Assembly (NCBI GenBank): GCA_027972325.1 | Contig: JAPMOS010000003.1 | Location: 1-64,000 of the forward strand | Length of the DNA: 64,000 bases | Reading direction: 5' to 3' | Source of the DNA: Paratrimastix pyriformis | Lineage: Eukaryota; Preaxostyla; Paratrimastigidae | Shown: positions 12,901-23,090 of the stretch, one piece after another | Layout: each line of letters starts with the position of its first letter | Numbering within the stretch: position 1 is the first letter of the stretch | Notes under the pieces: model-generated | Told to the model about the DNA's origin: nothing | What the model saw: the letters and a program-made list of their open reading frames with translations, nothing else | Databases searched by the model: none | Translations under genes and position numbers: made by a program

Positions 12901-15900
12901 AGAGCATGGCAGACCGAGGCGACCACCTGGTTCTGGAGCTGCTTGAGGGCGTCGAAGGCCTCCTTGTGGGCCACGATGACGTTGGTCAGAATGCCCAGGC
13001 AGTGCTCCAACACGTTCTGCGCCCATCGGGCACGGGTCAGGCCCCAACAGCCGGGTGCGAAAGGGATGATGAAGTGTTCGGGGCAAGGGCGAGGGCAAGA
13101 GGCAGGATGGGGTATCGGCCGTGCCCGGGCGACCTCTTCGAAGAGGGCCTGCTGGACGGCGGGCAGCATGAGGGGGGTGTTCGAGAGGTCGGCCAGCATC
13201 CGGGCGATCCGGCCCAGGGGTGGCCGCAGGAACCGGTCCGCCCAATCGTTGGCGCTGCTCGTCTTGATGGCCTCCTGTGCGGCCCGTCCGCAAAGGCCCC
13301 AAACCAAAAACAGGGCGAAAATGAACGGAGGGCGCGGGAGAGCACAACCCTCGGATCGCGAGATGCCGCCGGGCTCCGGACCTCGAGCTCGTGCGCCACT
13401 TGGGCGCTGCCATAGAACTGGGCCAAGTGCTGCACCGGGACGGCCCGGACAAGCCACACGTCTGGTGGGCAGCAGAGCCGTGAGCCAGTCGATGGCCCCC
13501 CCCCCCGCCCCCGCCCGCCCGACGGACCTTCCAGCGAGTCATCGCCGATGGCCATCACCTCGTTCTGGCCCTCGACCAGTTTCAGGCTCCCTAAGGGCGA
13601 GGACGACGGTCAGCCGGGGACGGACGGAAGACCAGCGACCGACCGGTGGGGCGCCCAGGGGCAGGTCCGCTCTGGGCCGCCGACGCGGCCGTGGATCCGC
13701 TTGTCGCTGTTGTGCAAAGAAGGCGTGCACGGGTGCGACGAGGAGAGCGGGCGGGAGGTGTGATGCAGCGTGATGACGAGGAACCGTGGGGCATTGGATG
13801 GGAGGGGGGGGGGGGGGGGGGTCATCGGCTGGGTGGCATCGGCTGGGGTGGCATCGGCTGGGGTGGCATCGGCTGGGGTGGCATCGGCTGGGGTGGCATC
13901 GGCTGGGGTGGCATCGGATGGGGGGGGGGGGGGGGGGGGGGGGCATTGGATGGGGCGTCGACGACGGGCCTGTCTCAGGGCCGACCAGGGACTCGGCAGA
14001 GCGCAATTCGATGTGGAGGAACGACCCTGTGGCACAGTTTTGAAGCGCAGGATGTCGGCGACTCGAATGAGCTTTTCAGCCCCGTACTGGTCGGATGGGA
14101 AGGAGAGGTGGCGATGGGCCAATGTGCCGAAGGGGGGCAGTTACAGGGGACCCAACCCACGGCCGCGGGCGGACCTGCTGGCGAGGGGCGAGGCGTCCCC
14201 ACCACGGCCGGCACCAGGAGCCACAAGGTGGCGTCGGGGCCAAATTGCGCTTGCCGGAGGCCGGGGCTCGGTAGGGGCGCAGCTGCAGGCGCTGGAGGCT
14301 GGGGGGGGGGGGGGGGGTCCGATTCCGCGACCGGGCGGCATGCTGAGTGCCGATGGGATGGGCGGGTAGACAGACCCCCTGGCCGCGTCGGTCTCGTACT
14401 TGCGGCGGGCCGCTTCGCGGTCGGCGAAGCTGAGCTGCAGCTGCGGGGCGGCCTCTTCGGCGGGGACCGAACCTGCCGCGGCACCAGTGGCCGTCGCCGG
14501 GTCGCCTTCCTTCTTCCCTGCCAAAAAGAGAAAGCCACGGTCCGGGTGTGAGCTTGCGGCAATGATGGGAAAGCAAGCGGAGAAAAGAACAAACAGAGAG
14601 GTGTTTGGTGTGCAGAGCGAATGGGGCGCCCACCCCACGGACCCAGGAAGGTGGCGCCCAGGAAGGCCCCCAGGGCCGAGGCGGCGCTGGTTTGGTGGCG
14701 CTCCTCGCGTTTCTGCAAAAAGGAAGCAGCATCACAACAAGAACACGAGGAGGAAAGGGGGAAGAAGGACACGGATCGAAAAGGACCAAGGAATGGCAAA
14801 AGGGATGGAATGGCGAGTCCGTGTGAGCCAAGACAGGCAACCGGGCCCACGAACCTGCTGCACTTGGGGCGGGACGAAGCCGTCTGTGGCCAGGTAGAGG
14901 CTCGTCAGGACGTGCTTCAGGCGCACCTTGGAATACCTGGGCGTGCGGCATGCGGAGCGGCATAAGAAGAGACCCAACACGCCCTGTCCGCGAGGAGCTT
15001 CGGGGGAGAAGGGAGGGGCACCAGGCACAAGGGGATGCCGGAGGAGAAGAGGCGGGAGAGGCGACCATTCGAGGGGCGACCCGCTCAGGGGGTCCTCGCC
15101 CTCCACCTCCCAGCAGTGGGCGATCCGCGAGAACTGGAACCGCTCCAGCCCGCCCGGCAGCAGCGAGGCCACCAAGGACGGGGCCAGGACGTGGTCCTGG
15201 ATGCGGTCCCGGCGGCAGGTCAGGAGGGCCTCGTGCTCGGGGTGGGCCAGGGCGACCGCCTGGCCCGAGTGGAGCAGCTGCGGGGCCAGGGTGCTCCGGA
15301 AGCTCTTCACCGTCCACAGCACCCGCTCCTGCGTCAGCCCCACGGCTTTTCGCCCCTCGCGGTCCACCGTTCGGGGCTACGCAGCCACGCCGCCACGCAG
15401 CCACGCAGCCACGCCGCCACGCCAAGGGCCCGGAGAGCGGGTGGAGTGAGCAGGCGGGCCAGGCGCGGGCCACCGGAACGGACCGTCAGCGAGAGAAGCG
15501 TGTCGGTGTGTGTCAGCTGCACTCGATCGCGCTGGCACACTGGGTCGCCGGCCGACCTTGCCCGATTGGCGGGCTCGAGGGTGTACCGGGTCCCTGGTGG
15601 TGAGGAGGGGAGGGGAAGGAGGGGAGGGATGCGCCATATCAACCGTGCCGAGGAGGGGTGCCAACGGACCGCTCTGGGCCTCAACAACGAATGAAATGGG
15701 AAGCTCCCCCGAGCTTGTCCCAGTGCCACGGCTGGCGCAGGCATACAAGTTGGTCATCCAGCTCTATGCGAGAGCAAGCAGAGGGGGTGAGGCGCGGAGG
15801 AGATGAGCCGGAGAGTGCGTGCCATTTGCACACCTTCAACCGAAATGGAGTCCCATATGTCAGCGGCTTGCCGGACTCCTTCTTGGTTTGTTGTGCGTCC

Positions 15901-16263
15901 AAGCCGAGATGCTCCCTGCTCATCAGAAGAGTGTAAGTCATGTCAATTCAAACGTCCAGACTCGGCAATCTCTTCGACGATCCAGAGATTTGCCTTGAAC
16001 CCGCTGAAGGAGTCCACCAGAAGCGGGTATAAGGTGGGCGTCCCACTATAAAACGAACTCAGAAATTCTGGGTCGCCTTGATCGCCCCCATGACTGAGAG
16101 AGAAAAAGCAACTGTCTCCAAGGTGAATGGAGGAATCTGTGCTACTCACTTTGGCGCGCGCGAACGATGAAACGAAGACGGGTGGTTCAGTGATTGCCTC
16201 CGCGGTTTTCTCGGCTGATCTTGGCTCGGCTTTTGTGCCGCCCTCCCTCCCGGGTCGGTCCAT
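903..16263 (-). CDS. IP3-receptor-like calcium release channel (multi-exon)
   Basis: Very large intracellular Ca2+ channel gene. From the N-terminus: beta-trefoil/MIR-like exons (IHLGD motif near 16120; a segment aligning to IP3R residues after the suppressor domain near 15170-15330; VRLKHVLTSLYLATDGF near 14880-14930), helical RIH-type exons at about 8.6-13.5 kb, then a six-helix membrane block at about 1.95-3.3 kb, ending in S6 with FFGIIVDTFSELREEK. After S6 comes the C-terminal zinc-finger-like CFICG...HSEEEHNMW (about 1640-1750) and a short coiled tail whose last exon stops at 903. These parts in this order are typical of ITPR, not of other cation channels. The pore lacks the usual GGGVGD filter (see findings). 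Start is uncertain: the only in-frame ATG before IHLGD is at 16263, overlapping the PPP4R1 start. Many introns are tandem arrays. Confidence 0.85.
1796..1925. repeat. Intronic 19-bp array (IP3R gene)
   Basis: Imperfect copies of a unit like GACCACAGAGCAGGAAAAA, in the intron between the S6 exon and the zinc-finger-like exon. The long open frames across it are low-complexity artefacts. Confidence 0.8.
3553..3763. repeat. Intronic 19-bp array (IP3R gene)
   Basis: About 11 near-perfect copies of ACAAGAAAGAAGGTGACGC. It lies in an intron whose minus-strand donor reads GTCGGT just above 3763. The unit is unrelated to any other array in the window. Confidence 0.9.
4829..4973. repeat. Intronic 15-bp array (IP3R gene)
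   Basis: About ten copies of GGAATGCGGACACAA, drifting to GGAGTGCGGGCACAA at the upper end. On the gene's sense strand the first form contains GTCCGC, the commonest donor hexamer type of this genome, so several copies are potential decoy 5' splice sites. Confidence 0.9.
5985..6342. repeat. Compound microsatellite (IP3R gene)
   Basis: GGCGGTGAT-type repeats grade into a pure GGT run (about 6095-6180) and then about 13 copies of GGCTGTGCT (about 6218-6342). It lies within an IP3R intron. The poly-His, poly-Val and poly-Gly open frames over it should be ignored. Confidence 0.9.
7203..8052. repeat. Two G-rich arrays in IP3R introns
   Basis: A GTGCGGGG-type array covers about 7203-7352, and a GT run followed by GGGGA/GGGA repeats covers about 7846-8052. 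They flank exon sequence at roughly 7440-7830. Both are strongly strand-asymmetric, with G on the plus strand and so C/T-rich in the sense transcript. Confidence 0.85.
9861..10388. repeat. 12-bp array filling one intron (IP3R), seeded at the donor
   Basis: About 44 copies of GGTGTGAGCGGA fill an intron placed at 9851-10388 on the minus strand. The sense unit is TCCGCTCACACC, and the intron's 5' splice site reads GAG|GTCCGCTCACACC, so the first copy begins at intron base +2. The exon before it ends in frame (...IRQRLGE) and the exon after it begins LLVPLRRLLSFE after CATGACGCAG. Confidence 0.92.
11541..11823. repeat. 8-bp array in an IP3R intron, seeded at the donor
   Basis: More than 30 copies of GGGGCGGA with occasional shortened units. 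On the sense strand the exon end reads CTCGTGG|GTCCGCCCC and the array continues as TCCGCCCC, so again the repeat unit is the donor sequence. The intron is placed at 11498-11823, with acceptor CGTCCGCAG joined to GTGAGCTCC. Confidence 0.9.
13801..13941. repeat. Short array between two G runs (IP3R gene)
   Basis: Two poly-G runs of about 20 nt bracket seven copies of TCGGCTGGGGTGGCA. The placement is intronic in the minus-strand gene. Homopolymers of this length are also weak points of any assembly. Confidence 0.85.
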
Positions 16264-19200
16264 GAGCGAATTCGAGGGCGAATTCGGCGAATGGCGGAAC
16301 ACCGAAATATCTGGTCTGGAGAACGCAGTCGTGGAGCCACCGGTATCCTTATCACTGCCCTCTCCATCGCCACAGAGCAACAACTCTTGAACCTGGAGGT
16401 GGATGAGACACTTTCCCCTTTAGATCGTTCGTTGACTCTTCTCCGAAGTGATGTCAACATTCAACGGTCTGGGCGAAGTGGTCAAAGGTTGTTCTTCAAG
16501 GACGCTCGCGCAGGATCGTTGGGTTGCGGGAATTTGTGGAAACTTCCCAAAAAATCGGACTTGAGAAAAGCAAGGAGAACCTGTTCCCTCTCCTCCTCGA
16601 GCTCACCCAGGTCTCCGCCCCCGCTTGGTGTCTCATGGTGGTCCCATCCGGCTGCTACTGCTCTGCCCCCCGCAGGACGTGGACGTTTCCGTGAAGGAAA
16701 TCCTCGCCGTGACGGTCCCTGAGATTGCCGAGTATGTCAAAGGCGAGGGCCCCCTCGGGTCTGTTCGGAAACTGGCTCCGGTCCACCTGATGGTGGGGGG
16801 GGGGGGGGGGGGGGTTCTGGTCGGGCGGGCTTCGACCGATCTCGGTGGTGAACAATCTGGCTCATTGTCTCGGGGTGGCCACCGACAGGTGCGAACTGCT
16901 GGTGGGCCAGCTGGTCCCCATCCTTGCCGAGCTGACCACCGACCGTCTGGATCCGGTCCGCCGTGCTCCTCCGCTGCCCTCCCTGACGGCACCGCCCACC
17001 CCGCGGACCCGTGCCCACATAGGGTTTCCCTCGCCCCTCCTCTCCCAGATCCGGACGGTGGCCTGCGCGAGCCTCATCCGGACGGCGCCCCTGTTGCAGC
17101 CCCCGACCTGGAGGCACATGTGCTCCCCATCGGTCCGTCTCCCTCCCAGCCGGATATGTCGTTGGAGCAAGCGATTCGCGGTCGTCGGCTCTGCTCGCCT
17201 GGGGGGGGAGGGAGGAGGGAGGGAGGGAGGGAGGGGGGGGGGGGGAGGGGGAGGAGGGAGGGGGGGAGGGGGAGGGGGGGGAGGGGGGAGGAGGGAGGGG
17301 AGGGGAGGAGGAGGGAGGGAGGAGGGGGAGGGGGAGGGAGGGGGGGAGGGAGGGGGGATCTCAACTTGCCTCGCCTTTGCCCACGCTGCAGTCCTGACGA
17401 TGGCCAAGGACGAAGACACCAAGCGCCGCGCCTCTGCTCCTCATGTCTGTCGGCCCCACCGAGGGGGGGGGGGGGGGGGGTGGGGCAAGGGGGCCGGCTG
17501 TGCCTCGGCGCCGATGCCGGCCATCGGCCAGGGTGGCTCATCGGATGCATCTCCATCTCCCTCACCTCCCGTCGGGACAGTTCCTGGCCGAGTTTGCGCA
17601 CATCTTCGCGGTGCCCATCCAGGAGCGCCTCTGCGCCGAGATGGGGGTCCTCTGCGAGGACTTTATGTTCGCCGTCCGGAAGGAGGCCGCCACGGCCCTG
17701 CCCAAGCTCTGTCAGGCCGTGGGTCCGGCCCTGTGCAACCGGCTCCTGGTTCGTCGCTTCGCCCCGACATCGCAGTCATTCGGTGGTGGCGTTCATCCAT
17801 CACTTGGCTCTGATCTCCCTCACTTGTCTTTGGCCCTGCCCCCCCTGCACCGCACTTCCCCCTGCACCGCACTTCCCCCTGACCCTGCACTGATCGATGG
17901 CCCTGCACTTCCCCCTGACCCTGCACTTCCCCCTGACCCTGCACTGATCGATGGCCCTGATCCCGCACTTCCCGCGCCGCACCTGTGCACCGGCTTCGCA
18001 GCTGCCACTTTACGGGAAGCTCTGCAGGGACGACATTTGGGGCGTCCGCAAGGCGGCTGCTGAGGCGCTGACAAGCGTCCGTCACTCACCCGCATCCATG
18101 TGCCTCTGTGTGCCTCCATGTGCCTCTGTGTGCCTTCATGTGCCTCTGTGTGCCGCATCCATGTGCCTCTGTGTGTCGAGTCGTGCGCTTCTGTGCGTGT
18201 GCGTGTGCGAGCATATTGCGTGTCTTCTTGAGGTGGGTTGCCACATCGGACGCCCTTCTCCTGTATGGGTCTGCAGATGTCGGAGATGATGCCCCCCGCC
18301 GCCCGCTCGGCCACGATGCTGCAGCTTTTCGAGGCCTTTGCCGAGGATGTCTGCCCGCGATCGCCTCCCCCGTGCCTGCTCCCTTCCATGGTGCCTGCTC
18401 CCTTCCATGGTGCCTGCTCCCATGGTGCCTGCTGCCTGCTCCCTTCCATGGTGCCCGCTCCCTTCCATGGTGCCCGCTCCCTTCCATGGTGCCCGCTCCC
18501 TTCCATGGTGCCCGCTCCTTCCATCTTCCGCCCGCCCCTCCCGTTCGCGTCGGCTCATGGCGGTTGGTGGTTGGTGGTTGGTGGTTGGTGGTTGGTGGTT
18601 GGTGGTTGGTGGTTGGTGGTTGGTGGCTGTCGCGCTTGCAGCCGTCGCGCTGGGTGCGCATCGCCGCCTACCAGGAGCTGGGTTCCCTGATCGCTACCAT
18701 GCAGGGCCTGCCCGGACCCTCCACCGAGCTGGTCTGTGGTCTGGGTTTGTCGTGCTGGCCTTGACGGCCTGACTCCCTCCGCTGCCCGCGCAGGTTCCGG
18801 CCCGGATTGTGCGCCACTACGTGTCGATGGCCGAGGACAGCGTCAAATCGGCCAACGGGGAGTTCCCCGTCTACTGCGCCTTCAACTTCCCTGCTGTTCT
18901 CCTCGCCATCGGCAGCGCCCGCTGGAGCGAGCTGGGCCCCACCTACCACTGCCTGGTCAAGTCCGTCCAGGTCTGGCTCCTCCCTCCCTCCCGTCGTCCC
19001 ATCCTAGCTCACCCCCGGCCATCCCCGGCCGGCCATCCCCGGCCATCCGGCTCGGGCTCACACAGTGGCGCGTCCGGCGGACGTTGGCCTTCTCGCTGCA
19101 CGAGGTGGCTCGGCTGCTGGGGCCGGCCCTGACCGAGGCCGAGCTGGTGCCCACGTTCGACCTCTTCCTCAAAGACCTCGACGAGGTCCGCCCCTGCCGC

Positions 19201-21443
19201 CTCGCGGGTGGGCATGCACTCAGGCGGTGGGCATGCACTCATGTTGGGCATGCGCTCACTCATGTTGGACATGCGCGCTGGGCTGGTGGAACAGGTGCGC
19301 ATCGGGGCCATCACCCACATGGCCGAGTTTCTGAGCCTGCTCCCGGCCGCCCACCGGCTGACCTACCTGCGGATGCTGCCCCAGGTCATGCACGAGACCG
19401 AGGGCTGGCGCTTCCGTCGGACCGTCGCAAAGTCCGCCCCCATGCCCGCCCTGCTCCGCCCAGGGGGTGCTGTCCCCACCGGGCCGCGGGTGGCGGGTGA
19501 TCGACTGTTGATCGAGATTCGCTCTGTTCGGGTCCGGCGACACCCCTGGGGGCGCCCATGGGGCAGGCAGCTGATCGGGTTCTGCGGGCGGGGCCTCTTC
19601 CCGGCGGATGTCCTCCTGGAGCATCTCGTCCCGCTGGCCCTCCAGCTCTGCTGCGACCAGGTCGCCGCCGTCCGCGCTGTCGCCCACCGTCTGGTCTGCC
19701 GGGTGGGTCGTCCCCCTCCCTCCTCCTCTTCCCCTCCCCGACCCAGTGGGGAAGCCGGTGGGCCTCACCAAGTCCCGAACATCTTGTCCTTGTCTGATGG
19801 GTGATGGGTGATGGGTGATGGGTGCGGTCTGTTGGCGGCTGGCCCCCCGGACAGCTGCCCGTCTTGTTCCGCTGCCTGAGTGGCCCGGGGGGCATCCACC
19901 CGTCGGTATCGACCGCCCCCTCGGCGCCTTCCTCGCGGCCTCCGACTGAGCCGCCCCCTCCCTCCCCCTCCGCCGCCCCGCCGGTGGCGACGCCGGCTCC
20001 CACAGGCGCCGCGGCATCCACGCCGCACACCCCCTCCTTCCCACCTCCGGCAGCGGAGCCCCCTCCCTCGCAGCCCCGCGGCAATCACACCCCCGCCCCC
20101 GCCGGGCCCCCGCCCCACTCTCCCCGACCCGGGCCGCGGCAACTCGCGGACCTGGTGGAGGCCCCGTCGGCGGCCAGTCTGGGCTTCCTGGCCCACTTCG
20201 CCGATGTCATGCCGGCCCTCACCTGCTTCGACCGCCAAAAGTCCGCCCATGCAGCCTCCTCCCCTCCCATCCCCTCCCATCCATCATCATCCCCTCCCCT
20301 CCCATCCATCATCATCCCCTCCCCTCCCATCCATCATCATCCCCTCCCCTCCCATCCCATCCCATCCCATCCCGTCCCATCGGGGCGGCGGGTTGGCCTG
20401 ACCAGCTTCGCGGCGGCTGCGGGGTGGCTGGCGCCGGCGCTGGGGCCCGATCTCTTCGCGGCCCACCTGCTGCCCCGGCTGGGGCCCCTGGCCCGCGACA
20501 AGACCCCCAACGTCCGCGTGGCCCTGGCGCGGACCCTGGCCCGCCTCCGCCCTCTGGGTCCGTCCCGGCCGCCCAGCCCGCCCGTCGCCCCGTCCCTGCC
20601 TAGCCCCGCCGCCCCTGTGCATGTGCGGGACCCTTCTCACCGCGCCGGGCCGGTCCGCTCCTCCAGACGAGTGGCGCTGTGTGGGGCCCATGGAGGAGCT
20701 GCTGCAGGCCCTCAGCCTCGACCGGGACCGGGACGTCCTGCTGGCCCTCGGGCCGCCCCCCCACATGGGTCCGCTCCGCTCCGCGCCCTCGCCCCGCCCG
20801 CCCTTCAGATGGGGCCCGGAGGAGGGGAGAGAGCATGGGCCGCAGGTCCGACCCTGTGCACGCGGGGACCTTCGCCCAACCCGTGCGGCGCCGCAGCGCA
20901 ACAAACCGGTGGGGAGGAAGACGCAACGAGGGGGGCGAGACTCGCTGCGATGCCGATGCCGGCCGGGGGATGCCGCATGCCGGCCGCCGGGGGATGGGGG
21001 ATGGGGGATGGGGGATGGGTGGCAGGGGGCGAACGAATCTTCAGGTTGGCGAAGTCGACCGTGGCCACCTGTGCGGGATGGAGTGCCGCGCAGTGTGTTG
21101 AGTGTCATTCTTTGATAGGAACGTGGCCCTTCGAGCGCTGGCCGGCTCACCCCACCCCCTCCCGCACCGTGGCTGCGCAGCCGAGGAGGGGCCCGACAGC
21201 GACGAGGAGTGCGAGCGCCTGCTGGCCGAGCAGCAGCGGCAGCAGGATGAGATCCGCCGCAAGTGGGCCGCCGACAGTGCCGCCCTGGCCGACCCCGCCC
21301 CTGCCAGCCGCTCTTCCCAGGGCCAGGGTCAGGGCCAGGGTCAGGGCCAGGGTCAGGGCCAGGGCCAGGGCCAGTCCCCCAGAGCCCTGGGCCTGGGCGA
21401 GGTCTCGGGGCCCCCAGGATGCTCCTCGCTCCTCTGTCCTTGA
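16262..21443 (+). CDS. PPP4R1: Protein phosphatase 4 regulatory subunit 1 (HEAT repeats)
   Basis: HEAT-repeat scaffold expected to bind the PP4 catalytic subunit in cytosol and nucleus. Exons 16262-16313, 16376-16466, 16514-16610 and from 16676 splice in frame and give MSEFEGEFGEWRNTEISEQQ followed by DETLSPLDR, close to the DEMLTPLGRLD start of PPP4R1. Later exons carry the diagnostic stretches RWVRIAAYQELGS-like, WRVRRTLAFSLHEVARLLGP, VPTFDLFLKDLDEVRIGA and RDKTPNVRVALARTLA, in the same order as the animal protein, ending with LQALSLDRDRDV, the equivalent of LQMDRDSDV. Donors are GTCTGG, GTCTGG, GTCTCC, GTCTGG, GTCCGC, GTCCGC and GTCTGC. The acidic to glutamine-rich last exon (about 21180-21443) is the least certain part. 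Confidence 0.88.
17203..17358. repeat. GGGA-rich tract (PPP4R1 intron)
   Basis: Irregular GGGA and GGGAGG repeats. A second poly-G run follows at about 17462-17480 and another precedes at about 16794-16814. All lie between HEAT exons and are read as intronic. Confidence 0.8.
18369..18626. repeat. Two arrays in a PPP4R1 intron
   Basis: About seven copies of a roughly 19-bp unit around CTTCCATGGTGCCCGCTCC (18369-18520) are followed by TTGGTGG repeats (about 18558-18626). The intron starts after GAGGAT with donor GTCTGC and ends before the exon coding SRWVRIAAYQELGS. Confidence 0.85.
20262..20390. repeat. CCATCATCATCCCCTCCC array (PPP4R1 intron)
   Basis: Imperfect copies of a pyrimidine-rich unit begin a few bases after a GTCCGCCCATG donor at the end of an exon coding DVMPALTCFDRQ. 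They end before the exon that begins near TSFAAAAGWLAPALGP. Confidence 0.8.
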
Positions 21444-21949
21444 GCCGCAACCCGGTCGGTCGTTTGGGCCTCCGCGCTCTCGCGCCGCGTCCCGTCCGGC
21501 TTTGGGCGCCCGTGTGCGTGTGGTGTGTCTGTGCCTGTGCATGTGCATGTGCCTGTGCATGTGCCTGTGCATGTGCCTGTGCATGTGCCTGTGCATGTGC
21601 CTGTGCATGTGCATGTGCCTGTGCATGTGGGCGTGTGGGTGGGTGGGCGCGGTGTCCTGTTGGGGTATTGTGGTATTTGGATTCGTTCTTGGGCCGGTTC
21701 ATCATCCGCATCTCCCTTCCACCCTCTTTCCCTCGTGTCCCGGCATCACACTTCGCTCCTCGTGATCTCCCCTCCCTTCGGACGCAGCCGCGGTGCGTGT
21801 GTCTTCCCCCCAAGGCCGTCAATGCCGTCAGACCGCATCTTGGGAGGGGGGAGGGGGGGGGGGGGGGGGGGAGCGAGCGAGGAGCGAGAGGGCGAGGAGG
21901 CGAGCGAGAGGGCGAGAGGGGTTGGGCTGCAGCCGTGGTTCGTTCGCGT
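21444..21949. other. Convergent intergenic region PPP4R1/USP48
   Basis: The 3' ends of two genes face each other. It holds a TGTGCATGTGCC-type array (about 21528-21632), a 17-20 nt poly-G run near 21847-21868 and ordinary sequence between. I see no further gene and no RNA gene. The array may belong to a 3' UTR. Confidence 0.6.
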
Positions 21950-23059
21950 CTACTCGTCGTCGTCATCCTCGACAATGATGGGCCTGTGCACGGCTGCCCC
22001 TTCCTCCACTCGTTCCTGTGCAGGGCTCGGTGGGTGGGATGCCGAGCTTCGCCCCCGGGTCCGCCGTGGCTCGGCCCTGGGCGCAGCGGCGGCTCGCTTC
22101 TTGGCATTCGAAGAAGAAGCCGCCTGGCGCTTCTTGGGGACCGCCGATCGCCTGATCCGGGCGGCCGGGCGGGGGCTTGCCTCCTCCTCGGGCAGCTCGG
22201 GCTCAGTCTCGGGTTCGGGCTCAGTCTCGGTCACGTCGGCATCGTGGCGCCCGTCTACACCGGGGCTCCCACCCGGTCTGGGTGCATCACAGGCGAGGCA
22301 GCGACCGGCCCGGGGCTCGTTTAGCAGGGTGCACTGCGAGCAGACCCACTGAGAAGGAGGCCCCGGTCTGGCGGAGTTGCGGCTGGGGACATCGGCACCG
22401 GCAGCAGCGGCGGTGACGGCGGCCTCAGCAGCCTCAGCAGCGGCGGTGGCGGCGGCCTCAGCAGCAGCAACCTCAGCAGCAGCAGCCTCAGCATCGGGGG
22501 CGGCCTCGGCAGCAGCGGCCACAGCAGCAGCGGTAGCGGCCTCAACATCGGCATCGTCGGCATCGGGGTTGGTCATGACAGCCGGAGGGGATGCACTGGT
22601 TCCCGGGGGCGGACGGGGAGAAGGGGGCGCCTCGTCGAGGAGCAGGTCAGGGGAGCCCCCAGAGGCCACCCCGGCCACGACATCGGTAAGGGCCTCGCTG
22701 CCAGCGTTCGGCCGACCAGCCGTCGTACTCGCTGGCGCTGCCTGCGCATGTAGGAGGGTCGGCTCCGCGGGAAGGTCGGAGGATGCAACGGAGCTTCTCA
22801 GGTCGGGTGGCGCCTGGGCGGACTCGATTGGGGGATGTCGCCCGGGTCGGGGGAGGGGGGACCACGGGGTCCGCGCGACTGAAGGCAGGGCGGCGGCAGC
22901 TCGTGGTGGGACCGGCGGGGCGGGCGGGGAAGGGGAACATCATGGGGGATGGGGACGTGGGGAGGGACTTCTGGGGTGGCAGGAGATTGCCCGTCACCCA
23001 CGAACAGCGCCGCACCAGTGGCGTCCCCGCGACCCCCAGGACAAAGAGGGGCGGTGGCG

Positions 23060-23090
<31 letters not shown>

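Noticed and set aside
16103-16158. A textbook-looking GTGAGT...CTCTCAG intron on the minus strand in the IP3R 5' region
   Set aside because: Removing it (56 nt) shifts the frame into a stop and deletes the IHLGD motif that matches the IP3R N-terminus. It was kept as coding.
903-16263. Ryanodine receptor rather than IP3 receptor
   Set aside because: No SPRY or RyR repeat blocks seen, and the C-terminal zinc-finger-like region with a short coiled tail is closer to IP3R. Since the two families are related, the call is IP3R-like.
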